This document shows, piece by piece, positions 8,084 to 16,039 of a stretch of DNA of 64,000 nt. The notes beneath the pieces were generated by a model that did no database searches, was not told where the DNA came from, and worked only from the letters and a program-made list of their open reading frames with translations. Both the position numbers and the translations under genes were made by a program. Positions within the stretch are counted from its first letter, which is position 1. Every line of letters starts with the position of its first letter. Source of the stretch: Rubrivivax sp. (GTDB lineage: Bacteria; Pseudomonadota; Gammaproteobacteria; Burkholderiales; Burkholderiaceae_C); the NCBI GenBank assembly GCA_022842305.1, contig JALHPY010000005.1, forward strand, positions 40,010-104,009. Reading direction: 5' to 3'.

Positions 8084-8344
8084 TTGAAACTCGCCTTGAT
8101 CTTCACCGGCCTGGCCTTGTGCAGCACGCAGGCCGCGGCCCAGGCTGTGGCCGCCAAGGGACCTGCGCCAGCCGCCAGCGCGCCCCGCGCAGCGGCCCAG
8201 CAGGCAGGCGTGGAGCGTCTGAAGGGCCACGACCCGGCACAGCGCCAGAAGCGCGCCTTGCTCGACAAGCCGCAGCCGCTGACATCGTCACGCTCCGAAG
8301 CCACGCCAGGTTTCCCGGCCCTGGGTCTTTGCGACGGCTCGTAG
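8084..8344 (+). CDS. Small putative secreted protein, TTG start
   Basis: An 86-residue reading frame starts at TTG with GAGGGAT about 8 nt upstream. Its N-terminus is signal-peptide-like (LKLALIFTGLALCSTQAAAQA), followed by an alanine/proline-rich stretch and a short charged segment (KGHDPAQRQKRALLDKPQ). It is similar in style to small Burkholderiales periplasmic proteins of unknown function. No domain is recognised. It lies 34 bp after the CDF gene and converges on arxR, 49 bp away. The non-ATG start and short length keep confidence low. Confidence 0.4.
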   Translation: MKLALIFTGLALCSTQAAAQAVAAKGPAPAASAPRAAAQQAGVERLKGHDPAQRQKRALLDKPQPLTSSRSEATPGFPALGLCDGS

Positions 8345-8393
8345 CCGCAGGCGGTGCCACCCCGGGGCGCCCATGGCGGGCCGCGGACCCGGC

Positions 8394-9749
8394 CTATTCG
8401 GCCTCCTGCCCCTTTGACGGGATCTGCAGCCGTTTCATCTTCTCCCACAGGTTCTTGCGGCTGATGCCCAGGTAGGCCGCGGTCTGCGCGATCTGACCCT
8501 GGCAGCGCTGCAGCGCCTGCTGGATGTAGCCGCGTTCGCATTCGCGGATGTACTGGTCCAGCGTGCCGGCGGCCTGGGCCTGTGCCAGTTCGCCTTGCGG
8601 CCAGTTGTCGAACAAGGCATCGGGCTCGATGGCGGCGGCACCGCTCAGGATGCAGGCGCGTTCGATGCTGTGGCGCAGCTCGCGCAGGTTGCCGGGCCAG
8701 GGGTAGACCTGCAGCGCATGCTCGGCCTCGGCCGAGAGCGTGCGCCGTTCGCCGCCGTGCGCCACCGTGAACTCATCGAGGAACTGGCGCGCGAACCAGG
8801 CGATGTCCTGCGGCCGCTCGCGCAGCAGCGGGATGCGCAGGTGGATGACGTTGATGCGGTAGTACAGGTCTTCGCGAAACGTGCCGGCCTCGACGCGTGC
8901 GCGCAGGTCCTGGTTGGTGGCGCAGATCAGGCGCGCTTCCACCGCGATCGGTGCCTCGCCGCCCACGCGCACGATGCGCCGCTCCTGGATGGCGCGCAGC
9001 AGCTTCACCTGCATGGCCAGCGGCATGTCGCCGATCTCGTCCAGGAACAGCGTGCCGCCCTGGGCCTGCTCGAACACGCCCTTGCGCTGCTTGATGGCCC
9101 CGGTGAAGGCGCCCTTCTCGTGGCCGAACAGCTCGGCCTCGATCAGCGTCTCGGTGATGGCACCGCAGTTCACCGCCACGAAGGGCTGCTCCTGCCCCTT
9201 GGCGGCCAGGCCGTGCAGCTGCAGCGCCACGCGCTCCTTGCCCACGCCCGATTCGCCGGTGATCAGCACCGTGGCGGCATGCTCGGCCAGGCGCGGCAGC
9301 ATGGCCGTGATCTTCTGCATGGCCGGCGACACGCCCAGCTGCAGGCCTTGCGCGCAGCGGCCACCCGGCGTGCGGTTGCGGCACAGCTGGCGCACCTTGA
9401 GCACCAGCTCGTCCAGGTCGAAGGGCTTGGTGATGTAGTCGGCGGCGCCGGCCTTCAGCAGCGCCACCGCGCGCTCGATCGAGCCCTGGCCGGTGATGAA
9501 GATGAAGGGCGGCAGCTCCAGCCCGGCGTCGTGCAGGCGCGCGTACAGCACCTCGCCGCTGAAGTCGGGCAGGCGGATGTCGCTGATCACCACGTCGTAG
9601 CCCTTGCGCACTATGGCGCGGTGGGCCTCGGTGGCGCTGCGGTGCCAGTCGAGGTCGAAGTCCTCGAGCCGGAAGCGGTCGACCAGCGACTCGCCCATGA
9701 TCTCGTCGTCTTCAACCAGACACAAGCGCGCTTTGGACTTGGGGTTCAT
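8394..9749 (-). CDS. arxR: Sigma-54-dependent response regulator ArxR (NtrC family)
   Basis: This 451-residue transcription activator has three domains. The receiver domain has an acidic pocket EDDE near residue 13, phospho-acceptor Asp57 in VVISDIRLPD and a conserved lysine in YITKPFD. The AAA+ domain carries Walker A GESGVGKE (165-172), the sigma-54 contact loop GAFTGA (213-218) and Walker B LFLDEIGD (about 234). A Fis-type HTH lies at the end (TAAYLGISRKNLWEKMKRL). The start overlaps arxS by 38 bp, so kinase and regulator are co-translated. Gene order arxX-arxS-arxR divergent from arxB'ABCD matches the published arx loci as I recall them. It should activate arxB'ABCD from the -24/-12 element at 12281. 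If the oxidoreductase were not ArxA, this would be an ordinary NtrC-family regulator. Confidence 0.9.
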   Translation of the reverse strand: MNPKSKARLCLVEDDEIMGESLVDRFRLEDFDLDWHRSATEAHRAIVRKGYDVVISDIRLPDFSGEVLYARLHDAGLELPPFIFITGQGSIERAVALLKAGAADYITKPFDLDELVLKVRQLCRNRTPGGRCAQGLQLGVSPAMQKITAMLPRLAEHAATVLITGESGVGKERVALQLHGLAAKGQEQPFVAVNCGAITETLIEAELFGHEKGAFTGAIKQRKGVFEQAQGGTLFLDEIGDMPLAMQVKLLRAIQERRIVRVGGEAPIAVEARLICATNQDLRARVEAGTFREDLYYRINVIHLRIPLLRERPQDIAWFARQFLDEFTVAHGGERRTLSAEAEHALQVYPWPGNLRELRHSIERACILSGAAAIEPDALFDNWPQGELAQAQAAGTLDQYIRECERGYIQQALQRCQGQIAQTAAYLGISRKNLWEKMKRLQIPSKGQEAE

Positions 9750-11202
9750 CGCTTCTCTTCAGGGGCAGTTCGACGCTGAACACGGTGTGTCCGGGTTCGC
9801 TGCTGGCGCGGATGCTGCCGCCCAGCTGTTGCACGATCTGGTAGGTGACCCACAGGCCCAGGCCGTGGCCTTCGCGGCTGAGCAGCGAGAAGGGCTCGAA
9901 CAGGTACTGCAGCTTGTCGGCGGGGATGTGCTCGCCCTCGTTGCTGACCACGATGCTCAGGCGCTGATCCTGCAACGCCGTGTGGCATTGCACCCGGCCG
10001 CCCTGGCCCACGGCGTGTACCGCGTTGAGCAGCAGGTTGATGAGGATCTGCCGCGTCGGCGTGGACGGCAGCGGCAGCGGCGCGTCTATGCCGTTGTGCC
10101 AGTTCAGCTGCACCGCCTTGGCCTGCGCATCGGCCAGCACCAGCGTGCGCGTGTCCTCGACGTCCTGGTGGGTGAGGGCGTGGCTTTCGACGCGCGCCTC
10201 GACCAGCAGTGCGGCCACGGTCTCGCGGATCTGGTGCAGGCCGCGCTCGATCAGCGACATCGTTCGGGTGCTCAGCGGGTCGCTGCTGCCATGGCGCTTG
10301 AAGGTGCTGATGGCATTGAGCATGCCGCCCAGCGGATTGTTGATCTCGTGCGCGATGCCGGCGGTCAGGCGGCCGATGGCGGCCAGGCGGTCCGACGCGA
10401 TCATCTGCCGCTCGAGCACCTCCTTTTCGCGCAGCCCGGCCAGCATGCGCTGGAACTCCAGCCCCAGGCGGCCGATCTCGTCGCGGCCGCGGTAGCGGGG
10501 CACGTAGTCCAGCTTGCCCGGCAACCGCGGGCCGACCTGGCCCATGGCGCCGGCCAGGTCTACCAGCGGCTGCGCGACGAGCCGCCCGAACCACCAGCCG
10601 GCGGGCAGCAGCAGCGCCAGCACGCCGGCCGTGACCAGGGCCGCGCGCTGCGCCAGCGCGATGAAGCGCGGCTTGAACACCGCGCCTGAGTAGCCCATCA
10701 CCAGCGTGCCCAGTTCGACCCCGTCGGACAGGATGGGCAGCACGATGTACAGCTTGCCCGAGGCCCCCGCCACCAGGGCGGTCGGCTCACCACCGTGCGC
10801 GTCGGCCACGGCCTTCTGCACGCTGGCGTAGTCGGGGTCTATGCGAGCCGGGTCGGCCAGCATGGGGTATTCGGTGGGCCGGGTCGAGACATAGATCATG
10901 TGCTCGGCATCCAGCAGCATCACCACCTCGGCCGCCTGCGCTGCGGCATCGCCGCCGGCGCTGTGGTACGGCGCGCTGATGATCTCGTAGGCGCGCCAGG
11001 CGTCGTCGTGCACGATGGGTTCGACCAGCGTCTTGGCCAGCACGCGGGCCACGCCCGCCGAATGCCCGATCAGGTCGCGCCGCAGTTCGTCGCGCTCGCT
11101 CAGCACCAGCGCCGCCGTCAGCAGCACGGCCGTGATGAGCACCAGCAGCGTGATGCGCAGCGGCGTCTTGTAGACGAGGCTGAGGTCGCGCAGCCAGTTC
11201 AC
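9712..11202 (-). CDS. arxS: Membrane sensor histidine kinase ArxS
   Basis: This 496-residue kinase has transmembrane helix 1 at about 15-36, a periplasmic sensing domain of about 145 residues, helix 2 at about 183-206, a HAMP-like linker and then the kinase core. The H-box is GIAHEINNPLGG with His285, the N-box NLLLNAVHA is near 389, and the G-box EGHGLGLW is near 444. The H-box type (HEINNPL) is typical of kinases paired with NtrC-family regulators. The start is GTG at 11202 in a GTGA overlap with the arxX stop, and there is no better ATG with a preceding hydrophobic segment. Its stop lies inside arxR. It probably receives an arsenite signal through the periplasmic protein ArxX. Confidence 0.88.
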   Translation of the reverse strand: MNWLRDLSLVYKTPLRITLLVLITAVLLTAALVLSERDELRRDLIGHSAGVARVLAKTLVEPIVHDDAWRAYEIISAPYHSAGGDAAAQAAEVVMLLDAEHMIYVSTRPTEYPMLADPARIDPDYASVQKAVADAHGGEPTALVAGASGKLYIVLPILSDGVELGTLVMGYSGAVFKPRFIALAQRAALVTAGVLALLLPAGWWFGRLVAQPLVDLAGAMGQVGPRLPGKLDYVPRYRGRDEIGRLGLEFQRMLAGLREKEVLERQMIASDRLAAIGRLTAGIAHEINNPLGGMLNAISTFKRHGSSDPLSTRTMSLIERGLHQIRETVAALLVEARVESHALTHQDVEDTRTLVLADAQAKAVQLNWHNGIDAPLPLPSTPTRQILINLLLNAVHAVGQGGRVQCHTALQDQRLSIVVSNEGEHIPADKLQYLFEPFSLLSREGHGLGLWVTYQIVQQLGGSIRASSEPGHTVFSVELPLKRSDEPQVQSALVSG

Positions 11203-12056
11203 GCGCCATCCACCAGGCGCGACATCGCCTGCACCCCGTCGTACAGCGCCGGGCTGCCGGCCGTGAAGCCATCGATGTTGAGTCGCCCCAGCAGCGCCCG
11301 GCCTTCGGCATCGGCGCCCATGCCCATCAGCACCGACTGCATGGCCGCGAAGTCGCCGCCGCTGACGCCCGTGCGCGCCACGAAGGGCGGAAAGCCGAAG
11401 GGCGGCGACTGCTCGGCGATGCGCGTGCGCGCGGTCAGCTCGGGGTGCAACTGGGCCAGCGTGTCCCACACATAGCCGTCCACCGCGCCGCCCTGGGCCA
11501 GGCCCACGCCCACCGCGTCGACCACCTTGCGGTGGCCCCAGGTGAAGAAGCTGCGCGCAAAGAAGGCGGTGGGTGACTCGCGCAGGCGCATCAGCGAATG
11601 CACCGGGAACAGCCAGCCGGAGTTGGAGTCGGGGTCGGAGAACGCGAAGACCTTGGCACGCAGGTCGAGGATGGAACTTCTGACCTTGTCGCCTGCCGGC
11701 ACGATCAGGTACGAGCGGTACAGCGGCTCGCCGCGGTACAGCGGCACCGCCAGCAGCTTCATGCTGCGGCGGTTGCGCACGAAGGGGTAGCCGCAGAGCC
11801 AGGCAAAGTCCAGCTGCCCCTGCTGCAGCAGCGCCACCACGTCGCGGTAGCTGCCGCGCTGCACAAACTGCACCGGCCGCTGCAGGCGCTGCTGCAGGTA
11901 GCTGCGCCAGAGGTTGACGAAGGCCACCTGGTTGTCCAGGAACACTGGCGTCAGCCCCACGCGCAGCGGCGCCACCGGGTCATCGGCACGCACGTTGGCA
12001 GACCACGACAAGGGCAGCGTGCTGGCCAGGAAGGCTCTTCGGGTGGGCAGGCTCAT
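11199..12056 (-). CDS. arxX: Periplasmic phosphate/phosphonate-binding-like sensor protein ArxX
   Basis: This 285-residue exported solute-binding protein belongs to the PhnD/phosphonate-binding superfamily. The N-terminus MSLPTRRAFLASTLPLSWSA is a signal with a twin-arginine start. The mature part has family features such as LRVGLTPVFLDNQ, QGQLDFAWLCGYPFV and SDPDSNSGWLFP. I chose ATG 12056, since the upstream extension is basic and not signal-like. There are no ABC transporter genes beside it; instead its stop overlaps the arxS start, so it acts as a ligand-binding partner of a kinase. In arx loci such a protein is proposed to sense arsenite. That its ligand is arsenite here is inference. 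Confidence 0.88.
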   Translation of the reverse strand: MSLPTRRAFLASTLPLSWSANVRADDPVAPLRVGLTPVFLDNQVAFVNLWRSYLQQRLQRPVQFVQRGSYRDVVALLQQGQLDFAWLCGYPFVRNRRSMKLLAVPLYRGEPLYRSYLIVPAGDKVRSSILDLRAKVFAFSDPDSNSGWLFPVHSLMRLRESPTAFFARSFFTWGHRKVVDAVGVGLAQGGAVDGYVWDTLAQLHPELTARTRIAEQSPPFGFPPFVARTGVSGGDFAAMQSVLMGMGADAEGRALLGRLNIDGFTAGSPALYDGVQAMSRLVDGA

Positions 12057-12099
12057 CGCGGGGGCCGGGCGGCCGCAGGGCTTTCGCCCGGTGCCTGAA

Positions 12100-12105
12100 A
12101 TTCTA
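12100..12105 (-). promoter_or_regulatory. Possible -10 element for arxXSR
   Basis: On the minus strand TAGAAT (5 of 6 to the sigma-70 -10 consensus) lies about 44 nt before the arxX start. No clear -35 is found at the right distance, so if used it is weak or needs an activator. Confidence 0.25.
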
Positions 12106-12175
12106 GAAGTCGACCCCGGCACGCGCACTGCGCAACGACCCTCGGATGACGGCGCTGCGCAGCCTACGGCGTGAT

Positions 12176-12191
12176 GTCACCGTTCGGTAAC
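12176..12191. promoter_or_regulatory. Distal candidate ArxR enhancer palindrome
   Basis: GTCACCGTTCGGTAAC is a 16 bp inverted repeat with one arm mismatch. Its centre is 34 bp from the centre of the second palindrome (12210-12225) and roughly 100 bp upstream of the -24/-12 element. Size, symmetry and spacing fit binding sites of a Fis-type HTH enhancer protein. Confidence 0.55.
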
Positions 12192-12209
12192 CGGTTGCGC
12201 CGCAGCAAA

Positions 12210-12225
12210 GTTACGGCTGCGTAAC
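12210..12225. promoter_or_regulatory. Proximal candidate ArxR enhancer palindrome
   Basis: GTTACGGCTGCGTAAC is a 16 bp inverted repeat with perfect GTTACG/CGTAAC arms. It shares the GT-AC...G-GTAAC pattern with the element at 12176. It is centred about 64 bp upstream of the sigma-54 element, a usual enhancer position. Confidence 0.6.
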
Positions 12226-12280
12226 CCCTCACCGACAGGTCTGCCCGTACTGCCCAGGTGGGCTAAGGGATTGCCCCAGA

Positions 12281-12295
12281 TGGCCTGCTTCCTGC
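12281..12295 (+). promoter_or_regulatory. Sigma-54 type -24/-12 promoter for arxB'ABCD
   Basis: TGGCCTGCTTCCTGC has the GG and GC doublets separated by exactly 10 nt, with TGGC and CTGC cores close to TGGCAC-N5-TTGC. The divergent regulator ArxR has the GAFTGA loop needed to drive such a promoter. Transcription should start near 12307, just before or at the first in-frame ATG of arxB'. Confidence 0.6.
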
Positions 12296-12308
12296 GGATA
12301 GACAGGGC

Positions 12309-13481
12309 ATGGCCCAGCCCGCGACCCTCAGCACCCACGATGCCCCGGCAACGTCGGCAGCGGCGCGGGGCGCGCGCTTCGAAGCGCTGGCCCCGCGTGC
12401 CGCAGTGTCCATCCGGCGCAGCGCCTGCCTGCGGCTGCGCCTGGCCTCGGCCACCTGTGGCGCCTGCGCGGACGTGTGCCCCACGCAGGCCCTGAGCGCC
12501 GGAGAGCAGCAGTTCGAGCTGAGCGGCAACTGCACCGGCTGCGGCCGCTGCCAGACGGTCTGCCCGAGTTCGGCGCTGGCGGTGGAAGGCTTCGACGACG
12601 CCCCGGTCACGGCCGCGCCGGGCGCGTTGACGATCGAGTGCTGGCGCACCCCCGCAGGCAGCGGCATGCTGCGCCTGCCCTGCCTGGGCGGCCTGACCGC
12701 GGCGCGGCTGCTGAGCCTGTGCGCCGCCAACCCCGAGACCCGCGTGCAGCTGGTCGACCGCGGCTGGTGCGGCGCCTGCGCCAGCGGCGGCAGCGGCACA
12801 CACCCGGCACGCGCCGTGGTCGAGCGCGCAGCCGCCTGGCTGGCCGAAGCCGGTGTGCCCGCTGCGCTGCGACCCGCCTTCGTGGCACCGGCCACGGCAG
12901 GCCCCGCCACCGCTGCCATGGACCCCATGCAGCAGCAAGGCCGCGCCCGGCGCGGCTTCTTCGCTGCGCTGGCACAACCGGTGCGCGCGCCGCAGCCCAG
13001 TGTTTGCCTGCCCGCGCACAGCGAAGCCGCGAGCCAGCGCCAGCAAGGCCTGGCGGCGCTGCAAGCCCTGGTGGCGCGGCATGGCGGGCGCATGCCGGCC
13101 GCGCTGTACCCCCGCCTGCAGGCCGGCCCGTCCTGCCAGGGCCACCGCGTGTGCGCTGCCGCCTGCCCCACCGGTGCCCTGGTGCGTTGGCGCGACGACG
13201 CCCACCAGCGCATGGGCATAGCCTTTGACAACGAGCACTGCATCGCCTGCGGCCACTGCGTCGAAGTCTGCCCCGAGCAGGCGCTTCAGCTGCAGCTGGG
13301 CGGTGGCGCCGCCGGCGCAGGCCGCCGCGCGCTCAGCACTTTCGAGCAACGCGCCTGCCCCGACTGCGGCACGCGCTTCGCATCCCGTGCAGAAGAAGAA
13401 CACACGCAGTGCCCGCGCTGCCGCAAGTCGGCCGTGCTGGCGCGCTCTGCATTCCAGACCTTGTTCGGCGCAAGAACCTAA
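12309..13481 (+). CDS. arxB': ArxB', polyferredoxin-type iron-sulfur protein
   Basis: This is a 390-residue cytoplasmic-type protein with four [4Fe-4S] motifs. Two are N-terminal (CGACADVCPTQAL and CTGCGRCQTVCPSSAL, residues about 50-90). A middle domain of about 180 residues contains extra cysteines (DRGWCGACASGG). Two more follow near 275-325 (CQGHRVCAAACPTGAL and CIACGHCVEVCPEQAL). The C-terminus has a zinc-ribbon-like pair (CPDCGTR and CPRC). A second Fe-S subunit gene before the catalytic gene is the arxB' position in known arx loci. The start is uncertain: the ATG at 12309 would sit at or beside the predicted sigma-54 transcription start, whereas an in-frame GTG at 12405 (VSIRRSACLRLR) would leave a normal leader. 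Its role in electron transfer or maturation is not established. Confidence 0.85.
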   Translation: MAQPATLSTHDAPATSAAARGARFEALAPRAAVSIRRSACLRLRLASATCGACADVCPTQALSAGEQQFELSGNCTGCGRCQTVCPSSALAVEGFDDAPVTAAPGALTIECWRTPAGSGMLRLPCLGGLTAARLLSLCAANPETRVQLVDRGWCGACASGGSGTHPARAVVERAAAWLAEAGVPAALRPAFVAPATAGPATAAMDPMQQQGRARRGFFAALAQPVRAPQPSVCLPAHSEAASQRQQGLAALQALVARHGGRMPAALYPRLQAGPSCQGHRVCAAACPTGALVRWRDDAHQRMGIAFDNEHCIACGHCVEVCPEQALQLQLGGGAAGAGRRALSTFEQRACPDCGTRFASRAEEEHTQCPRCRKSAVLARSAFQTLFGART

Positions 13482-13522
13482 AGCCCGGGGACCGGGCCGA
13501 TACCACCCCAAGAGGAGCATCG

Positions 13523-16027
13523 ATGAGCATTCTGAAAACGATCACGACACGGCGGCGCTTCGTCCAGGCCAGCGGCGCGGCCGGCGCCGCGGTGGGCGTC
13601 GGGCACCTGACCGGCCTGACCACCTCGTCGCAGGCACAGACCACGGCGCCCGCCGCTGCGCCCGCGGCTGCGGCCGGTGACGGCAAGACCGTCGTCACCA
13701 AGAGCATCTGCGCGCAGTGCCCGGCGCGCTGCGGCATCGATGTCTACACCACCAATGGCCACGTGCATTCGATCTACGGCGCCGCCAACCACCCCATCGC
13801 CAACGGCAAGGGCTGCCCGAAGATGCACCTGGGCACCTACATCCTCTACGACCCGGACCGCTTCAAGGGCCCGATGAAGCGCACCAACCCGCAGAAGGGG
13901 CGCGACCAGGACCCGAAGTTCGTACCCATCAAGTGGGACGAGGCCCTGCAGATCGTGGCCGACCGTCTGAACACCCTGCGCGACAAGGGTGAGTCGCACC
14001 GCTTCGCGCTGTTCTACGGGCGTGGCTGGGGGGCCTCTTGTGCCGGCCTGCAGGGCACCTTCGGCAAGCTCTACGGCTCGCCCAACGTCGCCATCGGCCA
14101 TGCGTCGATCTGCGCCACCGGTTCCCAGGCTGCCAAGTCGGCGGTGGACGGAAACGGCTCCTACAACTCGTACGACTACAAGAACGCCAACAACCTGCTG
14201 ATGTTCGGCTGCAACTTCCTCGAAGCCTTCCGCCCCTACAACAACAACCTGCAGGTCTGGGGCCACATCCGCGGCGAGAAGACCGTCAAGACGCGCGTCA
14301 CCTATGTCGACGTTCACATGAACACGACCGCCGCCGCGGCGGACCGCGCGCTGTTGCTGAAGCCGGGCACCGACGGTGCGCTGGCGTTGTCGATTGCCCA
14401 TGTCATCCTGACCAACGGCCTGTGGGACAGGGACTTCGTCGGCAACTTCAAGGACGGCGTCAACCAGTTCAAGGCGGGCGCCACCATCGACCCGGCCGCG
14501 TTCACCGAGAAGTGGACCAAGGGCCTGATCGAGTGGTGGAACACCGAGCTCAAGGACCGCACCCCCAAGTGGGCCGAAGGCGTGACCACCATTCCCGCCG
14601 GGCAGATCATCGACACCGCGATGGAGTTCGGCAAGACGCGGCCGTCGATAGCGCTCATGGAGCGCGGCGCCCACACCCACAGCAACGGCATCTACAACGC
14701 CATGGCGATCCATTCGCTCAACGCGCTGGTGGGGTCGATGTTTGCCGAAGGCGGGCTGGGCTACCAGCAGGGCCCGTCTTATGGCGACAGGCCCGTGAAG
14801 GATGGCGACTACATGGACGACTATGCCAAGTCGCCCGACCGCAAGAAGCCGCGCATCGACCTTGCCGGCCACGAGGATGGCTACCTGATGGCCGGCACCA
14901 TGATCCAGGAAGCGGGGCAGAACCACAACGCCGGCAAGCCCTACAAGCTCGACACGGCGATGTTCTATTACACCAACCCGGTGATGTCGTGCCCGGACAC
15001 CAAGTCCTGGGAAGAGGCGCTCAAGACCATGTACGTCATCGACACCTCGCCCTTCCCCGGCGAGACGGCGTGGATGGCCGACCTGATCCTGCCCGACCAC
15101 ACCTACCTCGAACGCCTGCAGGACGCGCCGACCTACCCGTTCCAGGGCTACCCGATGACGCAGTTGCGCACGCCGGCTGTCAAGCCGGTGCACGACACCA
15201 AGTACTACGGCGACGTGCTGATCGAGATTGGCAAGCGCATCAAGGGGCCGATGGGCGAGTACTACAAGGCGCTCAACAACACCGAGAACGTGCTGCGCCA
15301 CCTGGCCAAGGGCTTCGAGGCCGACCCCGGCGACAACGGCGTCAAGGACTTCGACAGCTGGAAGAAGGAAGGCGTCTGGTTCAAGAAGCCCTACGCCTAC
15401 CGCCAGATCCGCGGCGCGTTCTTCAAGTGGGACAAGGCCGCCCAGTCCTACAGCGTGCCGATGAGCGATGAGGAAGTGAAGAAGGACCTGCTCAAGACCG
15501 ACTCGGGCAAGTTCGAGTTCGCGTCCTCCAAGCTGCTGGGCAAGAAGGCCTGGATCCTGGCCAAGGTGCCCGGCCGCAACCCGGACAAGATGCACCTCCC
15601 GCACTGGGAGGAGCCCAAGTACACCGGTGGCGGCGACGTCCACTACATCACGCCCAAGACCGCTATGCACGCCGAAGGCCGCGGCGCCAACCTGCCGCAT
15701 GCGATCGCGCTCAACCAGCCGACCGCCGGCGGCCGCAAGCAGAACTTCATCGAGATCCATCCCAGCTATGCCAAGGGCAAGGGCATCTCGAATGGCGACC
15801 GGGTGAAGATCAAGTCAGCCGTGGGCGAGGCCTTCGCCGTGGCGCGGATCTCCGAACTGACCCGGCCCGATGTGGTGGTGATCCCCTTCGGCCAGGGCCG
15901 CTGGGCGATGGGCCGCTGGGCCAAGGACCGCGGAACCCATACCGACCAGGTGATCGCGCAGCAGTCCGATCGCATCTCGGGCATGGCCAACTTCTACTCG
16001 GCCAAGGTCACGGTCGAAAAAGCATAA
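13523..16027 (+). CDS. arxA: ArxA, molybdopterin arsenite oxidase catalytic subunit
   Basis: This is an 834-residue DMSO-reductase-family enzyme carrying Mo-bis-MGD and one [4Fe-4S] cluster, predicted to oxidise arsenite to arsenate in the periplasm. A Tat signal (TTRRRFVQASGAAGAA) shows folded export. The cluster motif is C63-x2-C66-x3-C70-x27-C98, the spacing of the ArrA/ArxA clade. At 165-170 it reads YGRGWG, the XGRGWG motif I recall as diagnostic of ArxA against RGRY in arsenate reductase ArrA. Cys197 in HASICATG is the likely molybdenum ligand. AGAGGAG precedes ATG 13523; an upstream in-frame start lacks the Tat signal. Tetrathionate reductase or ArrA are the alternatives, and the motif plus the full arx gene order argue for ArxA. 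It is followed 12 bp later by arxB. Confidence 0.9.
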   Translation: MSILKTITTRRRFVQASGAAGAAVGVGHLTGLTTSSQAQTTAPAAAPAAAAGDGKTVVTKSICAQCPARCGIDVYTTNGHVHSIYGAANHPIANGKGCPKMHLGTYILYDPDRFKGPMKRTNPQKGRDQDPKFVPIKWDEALQIVADRLNTLRDKGESHRFALFYGRGWGASCAGLQGTFGKLYGSPNVAIGHASICATGSQAAKSAVDGNGSYNSYDYKNANNLLMFGCNFLEAFRPYNNNLQVWGHIRGEKTVKTRVTYVDVHMNTTAAAADRALLLKPGTDGALALSIAHVILTNGLWDRDFVGNFKDGVNQFKAGATIDPAAFTEKWTKGLIEWWNTELKDRTPKWAEGVTTIPAGQIIDTAMEFGKTRPSIALMERGAHTHSNGIYNAMAIHSLNALVGSMFAEGGLGYQQGPSYGDRPVKDGDYMDDYAKSPDRKKPRIDLAGHEDGYLMAGTMIQEAGQNHNAGKPYKLDTAMFYYTNPVMSCPDTKSWEEALKTMYVIDTSPFPGETAWMADLILPDHTYLERLQDAPTYPFQGYPMTQLRTPAVKPVHDTKYYGDVLIEIGKRIKGPMGEYYKALNNTENVLRHLAKGFEADPGDNGVKDFDSWKKEGVWFKKPYAYRQIRGAFFKWDKAAQSYSVPMSDEEVKKDLLKTDSGKFEFASSKLLGKKAWILAKVPGRNPDKMHLPHWEEPKYTGGGDVHYITPKTAMHAEGRGANLPHAIALNQPTAGGRKQNFIEIHPSYAKGKGISNGDRVKIKSAVGEAFAVARISELTRPDVVVIPFGQGRWAMGRWAKDRGTHTDQVIAQQSDRISGMANFYSAKVTVEKA

Positions 16028-16039
16028 GGAGACACGAAC

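Noticed and set aside
13478..15760. 760-codon antisense ORF over arxA
   Set aside because: Typical GC-rich shadow frame on the reverse strand; the forward frame encodes a complete molybdoenzyme.
13523..16027. Reading the molybdoenzyme as arsenate reductase ArrA or tetrathionate reductase TtrA
   Set aside because: YGRGWG and the complete B'-A-B-C-D plus X-S-R gene set fit ArxA better; a phylogeny is still needed to be certain.
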